Below, piece by piece: positions 24,300-31,819 of a stretch of 35,899 bases of DNA. The translations under genes were made by a program, and so were the position numbers. The notes beneath the pieces were generated by a model, which had not been told where the DNA came from, searched no databases, and saw nothing but the letters and a program-made list of their open reading frames with translations. Origin of the DNA: Hyphomicrobiales bacterium (GTDB lineage Bacteria > Pseudomonadota > Alphaproteobacteria > Rhizobiales > Methyloligellaceae); NCBI GenBank assembly GCA_028280515.1, contig JANQLP010000225.1:1-35899 (forward strand). Direction: 5' to 3'. Each line of letters opens with the position of its first letter. Position 1 is the first letter of the stretch.

Positions 24300-24560
24300 T
24301 CAGCCTCCCGTTACCGGCGGGAAGAAGGCAATCTCGCGTGCCTCGGTGATGGACGCGTTATGCGCGACGTGCGTCTGGTCGACGGCGGCGCGGATCACGT
24401 CCGATTTCTCGAACGCGGCTTCGTACTCGGGCCCGCGCGCCTTCAGCCACGTCATCAGGTCGGCAACCGTGCGCACATGCTCGGGCAGATCCACGGTTTC
24501 CTCGCCGAGACCTGTCTTCTCCCGCACCCATGCGAAATAGAGAAGCTTCACACCCATCAC
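24300..24560 (-). CDS. moaD: Molybdopterin synthase sulfur carrier subunit
   Basis: The 86-residue ubiquitin-like protein ends in Gly-Gly (FFPPVTGG), the C-terminus that MoeB adenylates and that carries sulfur as a thiocarboxylate. The core (VKLLYFAWVREKTG near the start, REIAFFPPVTGG at the end) is typical. It lies between pgsA and moaE. Confidence 0.95.
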   Translation of the reverse strand: MMGVKLLYFAWVREKTGLGEETVDLPEHVRTVADLMTWLKARGPEYEAAFEKSDVIRAAVDQTHVAHNASITEAREIAFFPPVTGG

Positions 24561-24588
24561 TTGCGTCCTGATTTTGAAACCGCGCGGC

Positions 24589-25182
24589 CTATTTGCCTTC
24601 CATGTTCAGCACATGGCGCATACCGGCGCGGAAATAGTCCCAGCCCGTATAAAGCGTCACAATGGCCGAAACCCAAAGTAAACAAAGGCCGGTCAGGGTC
24701 GTAAAGGGAAAAATCTTGTCGCCGGCCGAGCCCGCCAGCAGAAAGCCGATCGCCACCATTTGCGCGATCGTCTTCCATTTCGCCAGCTTGGTCACGGGCA
24801 CGCTCACATTCACCTCGGCCAGAAACTCGCGCAGCCCGGAAACCAGGATTTCGCGGCTGAGGATGATGACGGCCGCCCATAACGACCATCCGGCGATGGT
24901 TTGCTGGGCGGCGAGCATCAGCAATGCCGCCGCCACCAGCAGTTTGTCGGCGATCGGGTCGAGCATGCGGCCGAGGGATGTCTGTTGTGCCCAGGCGCGC
25001 GCGAAATAGCCGTCAAGTGCGTCGGTGATGCCGGCGGCGACGAAGATCGTCAGCGCGAGCCAGTTGCTGAAATCGCCGTCGATGAAAAAACACCCGACGA
25101 GCGCAGGGACCGCCGCAATCCGGCCATAGGTCAGCAGGTTGGGGACGTAAAAGTACATACTATGTCGAGCGACTCGTTCCAT
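24589..25182 (-). CDS. pgsA: CDP-diacylglycerol-glycerol-3-phosphate 3-phosphatidyltransferase
   Basis: PgsA makes phosphatidylglycerol phosphate in the inner membrane, the precursor of the phosphatidylglycerol used by Lgt. The product has the CDP-alcohol phosphotransferase motif D-x2-D-G-x2-A-R-x8-G-x3-D-x3-D (TDALDGYFARAWAQQTSLGR followed by MLDPIADK) and several membrane segments. The start is uncertain: ATG 25182 (197 residues) avoids uvrC; ATG 25158 matches E. coli PgsA best; ATG 25221 would overlap uvrC. None has a clear ribosome site, so reinitiation from uvrC is likely. Confidence 0.93.
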   Translation of the reverse strand: MERVARHSMYFYVPNLLTYGRIAAVPALVGCFFIDGDFSNWLALTIFVAAGITDALDGYFARAWAQQTSLGRMLDPIADKLLVAAALLMLAAQQTIAGWSLWAAVIILSREILVSGLREFLAEVNVSVPVTKLAKWKTIAQMVAIGFLLAGSAGDKIFPFTTLTGLCLLWVSAIVTLYTGWDYFRAGMRHVLNMEGK

Positions 25183-25204
25183 TTGGCGCGCAGTGTAAGC
25201 CTTT

Positions 25205-27175
25205 TCAGCCGTTCTGCTCATGAAAAAAATCATAAATTGTTTGCGCAATATGCGCGGAAATCCCGTCGACGGCCTGCAGATCGGCGAGTCCGGCCCGGCT
25301 GACGGCCTTGGCCGAGCCGAAGTGTTTCAACAGCGCGCGTTTACGCGCCGGTCCGATGCCGGGCACCTCGTCGAGTGGAGAGGCCCCGATCGACTTCTTG
25401 CGGCGCGTACGGTGCGCCCCGATGGCGAACCGGTGCGCCTCATCCCGCAGGCGTTGAACGAAATAAAGAACAGGATCGCGTGACGGGAGCATGAACGGGT
25501 CCCGGCCCCGAATGAAGAACCTCTCTCGTCCCGCATCACGGTCGGGACCCTTGGCAATCCCGACTACCCGCAGCGTGTCAATTCCCAGTTCATCAAGTAC
25601 CTCGTGGGTCGCGGAAAGCTGGCCGGCGCCGCCATCGATCAGCACAAGGTCGGGCCACACGGCATTGGTGTTGTCGCTTGCCGTCTCCTTGAGCAGGCGC
25701 GAAAACCTCCGCGTCAGTACCTCACGCATCATTCCGTAGTCATCGCCGGGCGCGAGGTCGGCAGACTTGATGTTGAACTTCCGGTAGCTGTTCTTCTCAA
25801 AACCCTCCGGTCCGGAAACGATCATCGCACCGACGGGGCTCGCGCCCTGAATATGACTGTTGTCATAGACTTCGATCCGCTCGGGCACCTCTTCGAGATC
25901 GAATGCCTCGGCGACACCTTCAAGAAGCTTGCGCTGGGAGGCGGACTCGGCGAGCCGGCGTTCGAGCGCCTCGCGGGCGTTGGCAAGCGACTGCTCCATG
26001 ATCTCGCGCTTTTCTCCGCGGCGCGGCACCGACACCGTAACCTTGTGATCGGCCTTCGTGGTGAGCGCGTCTTCCAGCAACTTGCGGCCCGGAACATCGT
26101 GGGACAGCAGCACAAGCCTCGGTATGGGTTTGTCGTCGTAGAACTGCGCGATGAACGCGTCGAGGACCTCTTCCGGCGAAAGCGACTTGTCGGCGCGGGG
26201 GAAATAGGCGCGGTTCCCCCAGTTCTGGCCGGTGCGGAAAAAGAACACCTGAATACAGGTCTGCCCGCCCTGCGCGTGGGCGGCGAAAACGTCGGCTTCC
26301 GAAAAGCTGCTGGGATTGATGCCCTGATGCGCCTGGATCTGGGCCAGCGCCGCGAGACGGTCGCGATAGCTCGCGGCGCGCTCGAACTCGAGCCTTTCAC
26401 TCGCCGTTTCCATCAGAGCATGAAGATGGTGCTTCACTTTCTCGCTCTTGCCGGTGAGAAAGTTCTCCGCGTTGGTCACCAGCCGCGCATAATCATCCAG
26501 ACTGATTTCGCCGGTACACGGCCCGGAGCACCGTTTTATCTGATACAGCAGACAGGGGCGCGTGCGCGCCTCGTAGTAGCTGTCCGAGCAGGAGCGCAGC
26601 AGAAAGGCGCGTTGCAGGGTGTTGATCGTGCGGTTGACGGCGCCCGCGGACGCGAACGGTCCGAAATACTCGCCCTTGCGTTTGCGCGCGCCGCGATGCT
26701 TGAGGATCTGCGGCGCGTCGTGATCGCGGGCGATCAAAATGTAGGGAAACGATTTGTCATCGCGCAGGATGACGTTGAACCGCGGCTTCAGGCGTTTGAT
26801 GAGGTTTGCTTCGAGCAGAAGCGCTTCCGTCTCGGTTGCGGTGGTGATCACCTCAAGGTCCGCGGTTGCGGCAATCATGCGGGCGATGCGGTTCGTGTGT
26901 CCGCCGAGACGGGCGTAGCTTTGCACGCGCTTCTTGAGTGAACGCGCCTTGCCCACATACAACACGTCGCCATCCGCGCCGACCATCCGGTAGACGCCGG
27001 GCCCGTTCGGCAGGGTCTTCAGAACACGTGCGATGACCTTTGGGCCGGTTTCGGTCGCTGGAGGCCTGGTTCGGCTGATCGTCTTGGCGGCGGCGATGTC
27101 GCTGCCTTTCGTGTTCAAGGGCATGGGCCGGGATCGAATGTGTTGCCGGGCGCCGAAACCGTGCCGGGCCCGCAT
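25205..27175 (-). CDS. uvrC: Excinuclease ABC subunit C
   Basis: UvrC makes both incisions in nucleotide excision repair. The 656-residue product has the GIY-YIG nuclease domain (G-V-Y at 60-62, Y-V-G-K at 73-76), a UVR UvrB-binding segment ([20 protein letters not shown]), the RNase H-like nuclease domain ([35 protein letters not shown]) and two C-terminal helix-hairpin-helix motifs ([20 protein letters not shown]). ATG 27175 lies five bases after folB; ATG 27124 is an alternative that removes a basic extension. Confidence 0.96.
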   Translation of the reverse strand: MRARHGFGARQHIRSRPMPLNTKGSDIAAAKTISRTRPPATETGPKVIARVLKTLPNGPGVYRMVGADGDVLYVGKARSLKKRVQSYARLGGHTNRIARMIAATADLEVITTATETEALLLEANLIKRLKPRFNVILRDDKSFPYILIARDHDAPQILKHRGARKRKGEYFGPFASAGAVNRTINTLQRAFLLRSCSDSYYEARTRPCLLYQIKRCSGPCTGEISLDDYARLVTNAENFLTGKSEKVKHHLHALMETASERLEFERAASYRDRLAALAQIQAHQGINPSSFSEADVFAAHAQGGQTCIQVFFFRTGQNWGNRAYFPRADKSLSPEEVLDAFIAQFYDDKPIPRLVLLSHDVPGRKLLEDALTTKADHKVTVSVPRRGEKREIMEQSLANAREALERRLAESASQRKLLEGVAEAFDLEEVPERIEVYDNSHIQGASPVGAMIVSGPEGFEKNSYRKFNIKSADLAPGDDYGMMREVLTRRFSRLLKETASDNTNAVWPDLVLIDGGAGQLSATHEVLDELGIDTLRVVGIAKGPDRDAGRERFFIRGRDPFMLPSRDPVLYFVQRLRDEAHRFAIGAHRTRRKKSIGASPLDEVPGIGPARKRALLKHFGSAKAVSRAGLADLQAVDGISAHIAQTIYDFFHEQNG

Positions 27176-27179
27176 TCAA

Positions 27180-27593
27180 TCAGGTTAAGGGCTGCAGGCG
27201 CTCTATTTCAATGCCGACTGAGACGCATTCCTCGATCGCTTCGGGTTTTTCCACGCGGACCCGGACGGCGTGAACGCGGGAATCCTCCAGACAGCTCGCC
27301 GCGACGCGCTCGGCAAGTGTTTCGATCAGATTCACGTGACCTTGCTCGCAAATGTCGTGGACCTTGTGAACAACGTCCTCGTAGCACACCACATCGCCGA
27401 TATGGTCGCTCCTCGGTCCGGGCAGTTCGCGCACGGTCAGGTCGATCGAGATGCGCACCGGCTGGGGCCCGAGCTTTTCATGCTCATGCACGCCGACGCT
27501 CGCATTGACCTCGAGGTCGCGGACGAACACATGTGCCAGGCCGCGCACGGCGTCCGCTTCGAATATGGATCGTCTCGCTGTCTGTTCGGTCAT
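27180..27593 (-). CDS. folB: Dihydroneopterin aldolase
   Basis: FolB cleaves 7,8-dihydroneopterin to 6-hydroxymethyl-dihydropterin in folate synthesis. The 137-residue product has VFVRDLEVNASVGVHEHEK, VCYEDVVHKVHDI and the LIETLAERVAASCLE segment with the substrate glutamate. ATG 27593 lies one base after the upstream SDR stop; the open frame to 27650 overlaps that gene and is rejected. Its neighbour is a pterin-reductase-like SDR, which supports a shared folate/pterin role. Confidence 0.95.
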   Translation of the reverse strand: MTEQTARRSIFEADAVRGLAHVFVRDLEVNASVGVHEHEKLGPQPVRISIDLTVRELPGPRSDHIGDVVCYEDVVHKVHDICEQGHVNLIETLAERVAASCLEDSRVHAVRVRVEKPEAIEECVSVGIEIERLQPLT

Positions 27594-27594
27594 G

Positions 27595-28356
27595 CTACTC
27601 GTCACTCTCGATCGTGTCCGGCGTCTGCCACGCCAGATGCTGCCCACCATCGAGCGCGATCATCTGCCCGGTCATCGACCGGGCGTCAAGGATAAACCGG
27701 ACGGCGGTGCAGATTTCCTCCGGGTCTGGTCCGCGCTCGAGGATGGTCGAAGCCTGCTGACGCGCGAACGCATCGTCAGACTGACGCATGTTCGCCAGAG
27801 TCGGCCCCGGACCGATGGCATTGACCCGAATGCGGGGTGCGAGGCCCTGGGCCAGTGTTTGCGTTGCCGCCCAGAGTGCGGACTTCGAAAGCGAATACGA
27901 GAAATAGTCAGGCGTCGGTTTCCAGACGCGCTGGTCCAGCATGTTGATAACGACGCCTTCCGCGTCGGGCGGAAGCGACTTGGCGAATGCCTGCGCCAGA
28001 AAGACAGGCGCACGCAGATTGACGCGCATATGGAAGTGAAAGCTGTCCTCGGTCATGGTCGAGATGTGGTCATGCTCGAAAAGGGACGCGTTGTTGATCA
28101 GACAGCTCGGTGCGCCGAGCTTCTCGCAACAGGCGGGAACGAGGGCGTGCATCGCCTCGAGGTTGGAGAGATCCGCCTTGAGCGCCACGGCGCCGCCGCC
28201 GGCACTTTCGATTTCGTCGACCGTGTGCGCCGCGTCCTCATCCGAGCTGTTGTAATGCACGCCCACACGCCAGCCTGCGCGCGCCAGATCGAGCGCAATG
28301 GCGCGGCCAATGCGTTTTGCCGCTCCTGTGATGAGTACTGTCGGCTCGGTTCCCAT
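27595..28356 (-). CDS. FolM/PTR1-like pterin reductase of the SDR family
   Basis: The 253-residue SDR has the NADPH motif T-G-A-A-K-R-I-G (residues 10-17). Its T-G-x3-R-x-G form is the signature of pteridine reductase 1 and FolM rather than the usual T-G-x3-G-x-G. Asp141 replaces the usual SDR serine 13 residues before Tyr154 in Y-S-L-S-K, again as in PTR1. FolM reduces dihydromonapterin and has weak dihydrofolate reductase activity. One base separates it from folB, which strongly supports a pterin substrate. The exact substrate is inferred. Confidence 0.85.
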   Translation of the reverse strand: MGTEPTVLITGAAKRIGRAIALDLARAGWRVGVHYNSSDEDAAHTVDEIESAGGGAVALKADLSNLEAMHALVPACCEKLGAPSCLINNASLFEHDHISTMTEDSFHFHMRVNLRAPVFLAQAFAKSLPPDAEGVVINMLDQRVWKPTPDYFSYSLSKSALWAATQTLAQGLAPRIRVNAIGPGPTLANMRQSDDAFARQQASTILERGPDPEEICTAVRFILDARSMTGQMIALDGGQHLAWQTPDTIESDE

Positions 28357-28398
28357 CTCTAACGTGCCGGTTTGGCGCCGGGTCGGGCGGGTGGCAAT

Positions 28399-29391
28399 CT
28401 AGTTGCCGGAAACGGCCGCGACTTCCGACATGCGCGGCGCAAACACGAACGAGATGTACAGCAAGTAGCAGGAAACGAAAACCAGGCCGATCTTCCAGTT
28501 GATGCTCCGTCGGCGCAGGACAAACGGCGTGATCGCCAGGGCCGCCGCCAGCATGACCCACACATCGACGCTCCTGATCACGTCGGGCACCGGCACCGGA
28601 ACAACCATCGCGGTCAGACCCATGATCGCGAGAATGTTGAACAGGTTGCTGCCCAGCACATTGCCGAGGGCCAGACCGCAATGTCCCCTGAGTGCGGCGG
28701 CGACCGTGGTGGCCAACTCGGGAAGCGAGGTGCCCAGGGCGATGAGCGTCAGGCCAATCGCTGCTTCCGAAACCCCGAAGTCCTTGGCGATCACCGATGC
28801 CGAGCTGACCGTCATCTGCGCGCCGATCGGCAGGCTGATCAGACCGATCGCGAGAAACACCGCGATCGTCCAGTTGCGGTGGGGTACGCCGGACACGCCG
28901 TCAATGAGCTCGATCGCTTCTTCGCCGATGACGGTTGCGGCATCGGAGCGTCGCGCCGCGCGGCGGCCCGACTCCACCAGAAAGGCGACCATCAGGCCAA
29001 ACAAAACGGCCCCGTGCCAGAATGCCAGGGGGCCGTGTTGGCACAGCCAGATGAAAAGCAGGCTGGCGCCGATCACATAAAGCGTGTTGCGCTTGATGAA
29101 GGGCTGATCGCAGTTCGTCGCCGCGATTAGCGCCGGAACGCCGAGTACCAGCAGGATGTTGGCGATATTGCTGCCGACAACATTGCCGATGGATATGCCG
29201 GGTGAACCAGCCAGTGCGGCGCGCAGCGAAATCACCAGTTCAGGCGCCGAAGTGCCGAATGCGACAATCGTCAGACCGATCACGAGTGTTGGGATATCCA
29301 GTTTCACGGCCAGTGAGACAGCGCCGCGAACCAAAACGTCACCGCCGATAAGCAAAAGGGCAATACCCGCGGCGAGAGTGATGTAGACCAT
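28399..29391 (-). CDS. Calcium/sodium antiporter (CaCA, YrbG family)
   Basis: The 330-residue inner-membrane protein has about ten hydrophobic segments and two homologous alpha-repeats: GLTIVAFGTSAPELVISLRAAL...GNVVGSNIANILLVLG and GLTLIALGTSLPELATTVAAAL...GNVLGSNLFNILAIMG. The G-T-S-x-P-E-L glutamates are the cation ligands of this exchanger family. ATG 29391 gives the expected N-terminus; the open frame to 29451 would cover the structured leader. AGGAG lies 11 bases upstream. Which ion is moved cannot be told from sequence. Confidence 0.93.
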   Translation of the reverse strand: MVYITLAAGIALLLIGGDVLVRGAVSLAVKLDIPTLVIGLTIVAFGTSAPELVISLRAALAGSPGISIGNVVGSNIANILLVLGVPALIAATNCDQPFIKRNTLYVIGASLLFIWLCQHGPLAFWHGAVLFGLMVAFLVESGRRAARRSDAATVIGEEAIELIDGVSGVPHRNWTIAVFLAIGLISLPIGAQMTVSSASVIAKDFGVSEAAIGLTLIALGTSLPELATTVAAALRGHCGLALGNVLGSNLFNILAIMGLTAMVVPVPVPDVIRSVDVWVMLAAALAITPFVLRRRSINWKIGLVFVSCYLLYISFVFAPRMSEVAAVSGN

Positions 29392-29409
29392 GAGTTCGTT
29401 CTGGCTCCT

Positions 29410-29484
29410 GCTAGCACGTACGACACACACGTGAAGACCCGGAAAAATCAACCTGTCAGGTGTTTTCCCGGGTGGATGGCTAGC
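29410..29484 (-). ncRNA. Candidate structured 5-prime leader of the antiporter gene
   Basis: On the minus strand three helices can form. P1 pairs GCTAGC (29479-29484) with GCTAGC (29410-29415). P2 pairs ACCCGGGAAAA (29463-29473) with TTTTCCGGGT (29437-29446), one base bulged, capped by ACCT/AGGT. P3 pairs CACGT with ACGTG (29429-29433 and 29415-29419). Together they make a three-way junction that ends right at the AGGAG site of the antiporter. It does not match the yybP-ykoY pattern I know. Regulatory function is inference. Confidence 0.45.
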
Positions 29485-29700
29485 TCAGTTATCGTCCTTA
29501 TATAGGGTGGCTTTTTTCGAACGGAAGGCATGGGCGCGCGAGAATCTTGCAACCCTCACGGGGTGCCTGAACGGCTTTTAGCGCTCGCCGAAGCGGCGCG
29601 CAAGCTAGGTGCACTGATCTTTTCGATCAAGTGCTGACTGAAGACTGATTGGCAATCCCCTACACATCGAAGACCACATGAGTGCTGAGCAGGCGGGCAG
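29485..29700. other. Gene-free stretch upstream of the antiporter
   Basis: Within the 374-base gap 29392-29765, this part holds no convincing gene. It contains a TATATAAGG box on the minus strand (near 29495-29503), a possible antiporter promoter. It also has an isolated hairpin, GCACTGATC/GATC-A-AGTGC (29611-29634), of unknown role. Confidence 0.5.
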
Positions 29701-29729
29701 AAAAAGCGGATGCCATGGGTCAAGTCCGC
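29701..29729 (-). terminator. Probable terminator of the DUF1176-like gene
   Basis: On the minus strand GCGGA (29729-29725) pairs with TCCGC (29710-29706), followed by TTTTT (29705-29701). It lies about 37 bases after the stop codon of the gene at 29766. The stem is short and the loop long, so confidence is moderate. Confidence 0.5.
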
Positions 29730-29765
29730 ATATTTCGGAAAAGGTGATTCTTCCAGGAACGTGGC

Positions 29766-30323
29766 TCAATCGCCGGACCCATTGCCGGGAAAGATCACCG
29801 GCCACTGGTCGGGCGTCCGGGTGCCGTCGCACTTGCCCCAGTACCGGTATTCGATCAGCCGCCAGTTGTATTCCGCCCACCGGTAGGACGGGATGCTGCC
29901 GCAGTCGCCGAGACCGCGCCCCTTTTCGAAGGCGGAAAGGGTTTTTGTCTCGGGGTCGAACTCGGCATTGATCAGTGTGTCCTTGCCGTACCAGCCATAT
30001 TCGTCGGCGTATCCGGCGAACAGGCTTGGCCGAACGGAGTCCGGGAAACGGGAATCGAGCACATAGACGCGATAGGCAATGTTGTAGGCGCCGGAAAAGC
30101 AGGGCAGCAGGTAGAGCGTCTGTGTCTCGCCGAGCTTCGCGATCACGCGCGCGCGAACCAAAAAGTCCGCGCCATAGTTGCTGCATTCCTTGTCCGATTT
30201 ATGCAGGGCCTCGATCTTCGCAGGCAGCGGCTCGTGTGTCTGCGCGGCGACGGCATGCGGGAGAGCGCCGACGCCCAATGCCGCCGCGGTCAGGACCCAC
30301 GTCTTTCTCAGAGATAAAAACAA
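29766..30323 (-). CDS. Exported protein with DUF1176-like C-terminus
   Basis: The 185-residue product has a signal peptide (cleavage near AVAAQ, residue 27) and a mature domain ending in KGRGLGDCGSIPSYRWAEYNWRLIEYRYWGKCDG. That pattern resembles the end of DUF1176 proteins, whose function is unknown. Four cysteines in the mature part (E-C-S, P-C-F, D-C-G, K-C-D) could form two disulfides in the periplasm. It looks monocistronic, with a terminator at 29701-29729. Confidence 0.75.
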   Translation of the reverse strand: MFLSLRKTWVLTAAALGVGALPHAVAAQTHEPLPAKIEALHKSDKECSNYGADFLVRARVIAKLGETQTLYLLPCFSGAYNIAYRVYVLDSRFPDSVRPSLFAGYADEYGWYGKDTLINAEFDPETKTLSAFEKGRGLGDCGSIPSYRWAEYNWRLIEYRYWGKCDGTRTPDQWPVIFPGNGSGD

Positions 30324-30373
30324 TGGTCACGTCCTCGGTTTGGCAGTTTCGAACTTGTCCCAAACGGTATTGC

Positions 30374-30412
30374 CCGGCGTAAGTTTCGCAATGCCGGTGC
30401 AGGGCACGCCGG
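30374..30412. other. Hairpin between RNase T2 and DUF1176-like genes
   Basis: CCGGCGT (30374-30380) pairs perfectly with ACGCCGG (30406-30412). It lies about 40 bases beyond the RNase T2 stop and may help end that transcript; there is no T tract. Confidence 0.3.
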
Positions 30413-30452
30413 TTGGTCTGTAAACGCGCAGGTCAACATGGCATGCGCGGTT

Positions 30453-31169
30453 TCAGTTTTTCCCTCGCACCGGCGGCATCACAACCTTGTCGAGCCGGCA
30501 GAGCCTTGTCTGATCTTCATTGTGCCCGCACGCCGTCAGGCGGCCTTCCTTCGTGAAGCAGATGCGGACCTCGCGCAGGCGTTTGCCGCGCCCGCAGCTG
30601 ATCGAGATCATCTCAGGCTCAAGATCGCGGTTCGTCTTCAGAAAGTCGCTTTCGATCTCCTGCGGCGACACGGTGATCGGCCTGTTAGGGCTCAGGTAAC
30701 GCGCCGGAATTTGAATCGCATCGTGCGTTTTGCGCGCGAGCGTATAGTAGGCCTCCGGCGAGAGCCCGGAGCATGTGCCGTGCTTGCGGTATTGATGAAT
30801 GACAAGCCGCGGGCTCGGCATGATGTCCAGCATGGCGTCGATGAGCACGCGCGGCACCCAGGGTTTGCGGCCGATGTCGCAATAGTCGGGCCAGCCTTTG
30901 GCATATTGGGGCCAGAGCCCGTGCAACACGAACGCGTAGGGGCGCTGGCCGCTGCACTGTCTTTCGCCACGGTTGCGACCCTCTTCGGCGCAATAGGTGG
31001 GAGACCAGGAAAGCGCCATCACGTAGTAGTCGAACTTGCCCGGCGTTCCGCCCGCCGCCGCGGTATGTGCTGCCGCCAGAAAAGACGCCGAGCAGCACAG
31101 GACCGCGCACAGGAAATGTCTTTCCCGGCGGCGCGCCGACCGGTCAGTCACTGGGCGTGGTTTCTCCAT
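30453..31169 (-). CDS. Ribonuclease T2 family protein
   Basis: RNase T2 enzymes cleave RNA through 2-prime,3-prime-cyclic phosphates in the periplasm or outside the cell. The product has a signal peptide (about 17-39), CAS I FVLHGLWPQ with His83, and CAS II HQYRKHGTC with His125, Lys129 and His130. The glutamate usual at the second CAS II position is Gln126 here. ATG 31169 overlaps the end of the GST gene by 26 bases; GTG 31151, with GGAGA upstream, is an equally good start and gives 232 residues. The open frame to 31439 is a shadow of GST. Confidence 0.9.
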   Translation of the reverse strand: MEKPRPVTDRSARRRERHFLCAVLCCSASFLAAAHTAAAGGTPGKFDYYVMALSWSPTYCAEEGRNRGERQCSGQRPYAFVLHGLWPQYAKGWPDYCDIGRKPWVPRVLIDAMLDIMPSPRLVIHQYRKHGTCSGLSPEAYYTLARKTHDAIQIPARYLSPNRPITVSPQEIESDFLKTNRDLEPEMISISCGRGKRLREVRICFTKEGRLTACGHNEDQTRLCRLDKVVMPPVRGKN

Positions 31170-31746
31170 AGGCAGGCACGGCCTCCGCGAACCGATCGAG
31201 CCAGGCGACAAGATTGGGATGGCTCTCGCGCCATATTCCTTCGAAGCGGAAATCGAGATATCCGAGGGCGCACGCCAGGGAGATGTCGCCGATGTGCGGT
31301 GATGCGCCGGTCGCGGGCGTATGCGCTTCCAGATGTGCCAGCGCGCGGTCGACCTTGGCTTTCTGACGGGCCACCCAGTCGGCGTGCCTTTTCTCCTCCG
31401 GCCTGAACCGCTTTTCGTAGACCTGAAGGACACCCGCATCGAGCATCCCGTCCGACAGGGCCTGAAGTGTCAGCGCGGGCCAGCGCGCATCGCCTGTGGG
31501 GAACAGCTTGCCACCGCCTGCGGCGGTGTCGAGATATTCGCAGATCACCCGACTGTCGAAGATGCACATTCCATCGTCGAGGATCAGGGCGGGAATTTTG
31601 CCCAGCGGGTTCTCTTTCGCGATGGGGCCGTTCGGGTCGACCGTGTCTGTCTTGGTGACTTCGATCTTGTCGATGAGGCCGAGGACGGAGGCTGAGATTT
31701 TGCATTTGCGGCCGAACGGCGAGGCGGGGGAGGAGCGAAGGATCAT
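31144..31746 (-). CDS. Glutathione S-transferase family protein
   Basis: The 200-residue product has a thioredoxin-fold N-terminal domain (about 1-78), with SPFGRKCKI at the catalytic site, NPLGKIPALILDDG around the cis-proline and FDSRVICEYLD for glutathione binding, then an all-helical C-terminal domain. The Ser/Cys near the N-terminus fits beta/zeta-like or YibF-type bacterial GSTs; the substrate is unknown. It overlaps the RNase T2 gene, so they may share a transcript without shared function. Confidence 0.93.
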   Translation of the reverse strand: MILRSSPASPFGRKCKISASVLGLIDKIEVTKTDTVDPNGPIAKENPLGKIPALILDDGMCIFDSRVICEYLDTAAGGGKLFPTGDARWPALTLQALSDGMLDAGVLQVYEKRFRPEEKRHADWVARQKAKVDRALAHLEAHTPATGASPHIGDISLACALGYLDFRFEGIWRESHPNLVAWLDRFAEAVPAYGETTPSD

Positions 31747-31792
31747 GACGGGTTCCTTGTTCTTGGTGTTGATGCGCCGCGCGAGAGACTAG

Positions 31793-31807
31793 GCCGCGAC
31801 GCGCGGC
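31793..31807. other. Compact GC hairpin between the dipeptidase and GST genes
   Basis: GCCGCG (31793-31798) and CGCGGC (31802-31807) pair perfectly around ACG. It lies 13 bases after the dipeptidase stop, without a T tract; a weak terminator or 3-prime stabilising stem is possible. Confidence 0.3.
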
Positions 31808-31819
31808 TGGCAAGTGCTT

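Noticed and set aside
25604-26941. 445-residue open frame antisense to uvrC
   Set aside because: uvrC is certain on the other strand; long antisense frames are common in GC-rich genes and this one has no recognisable domain.
29480-29490. TAGCTCAGTT, resembling a tRNA D-arm
   Set aside because: No acceptor stem, anticodon arm or T-arm at tRNA spacing.
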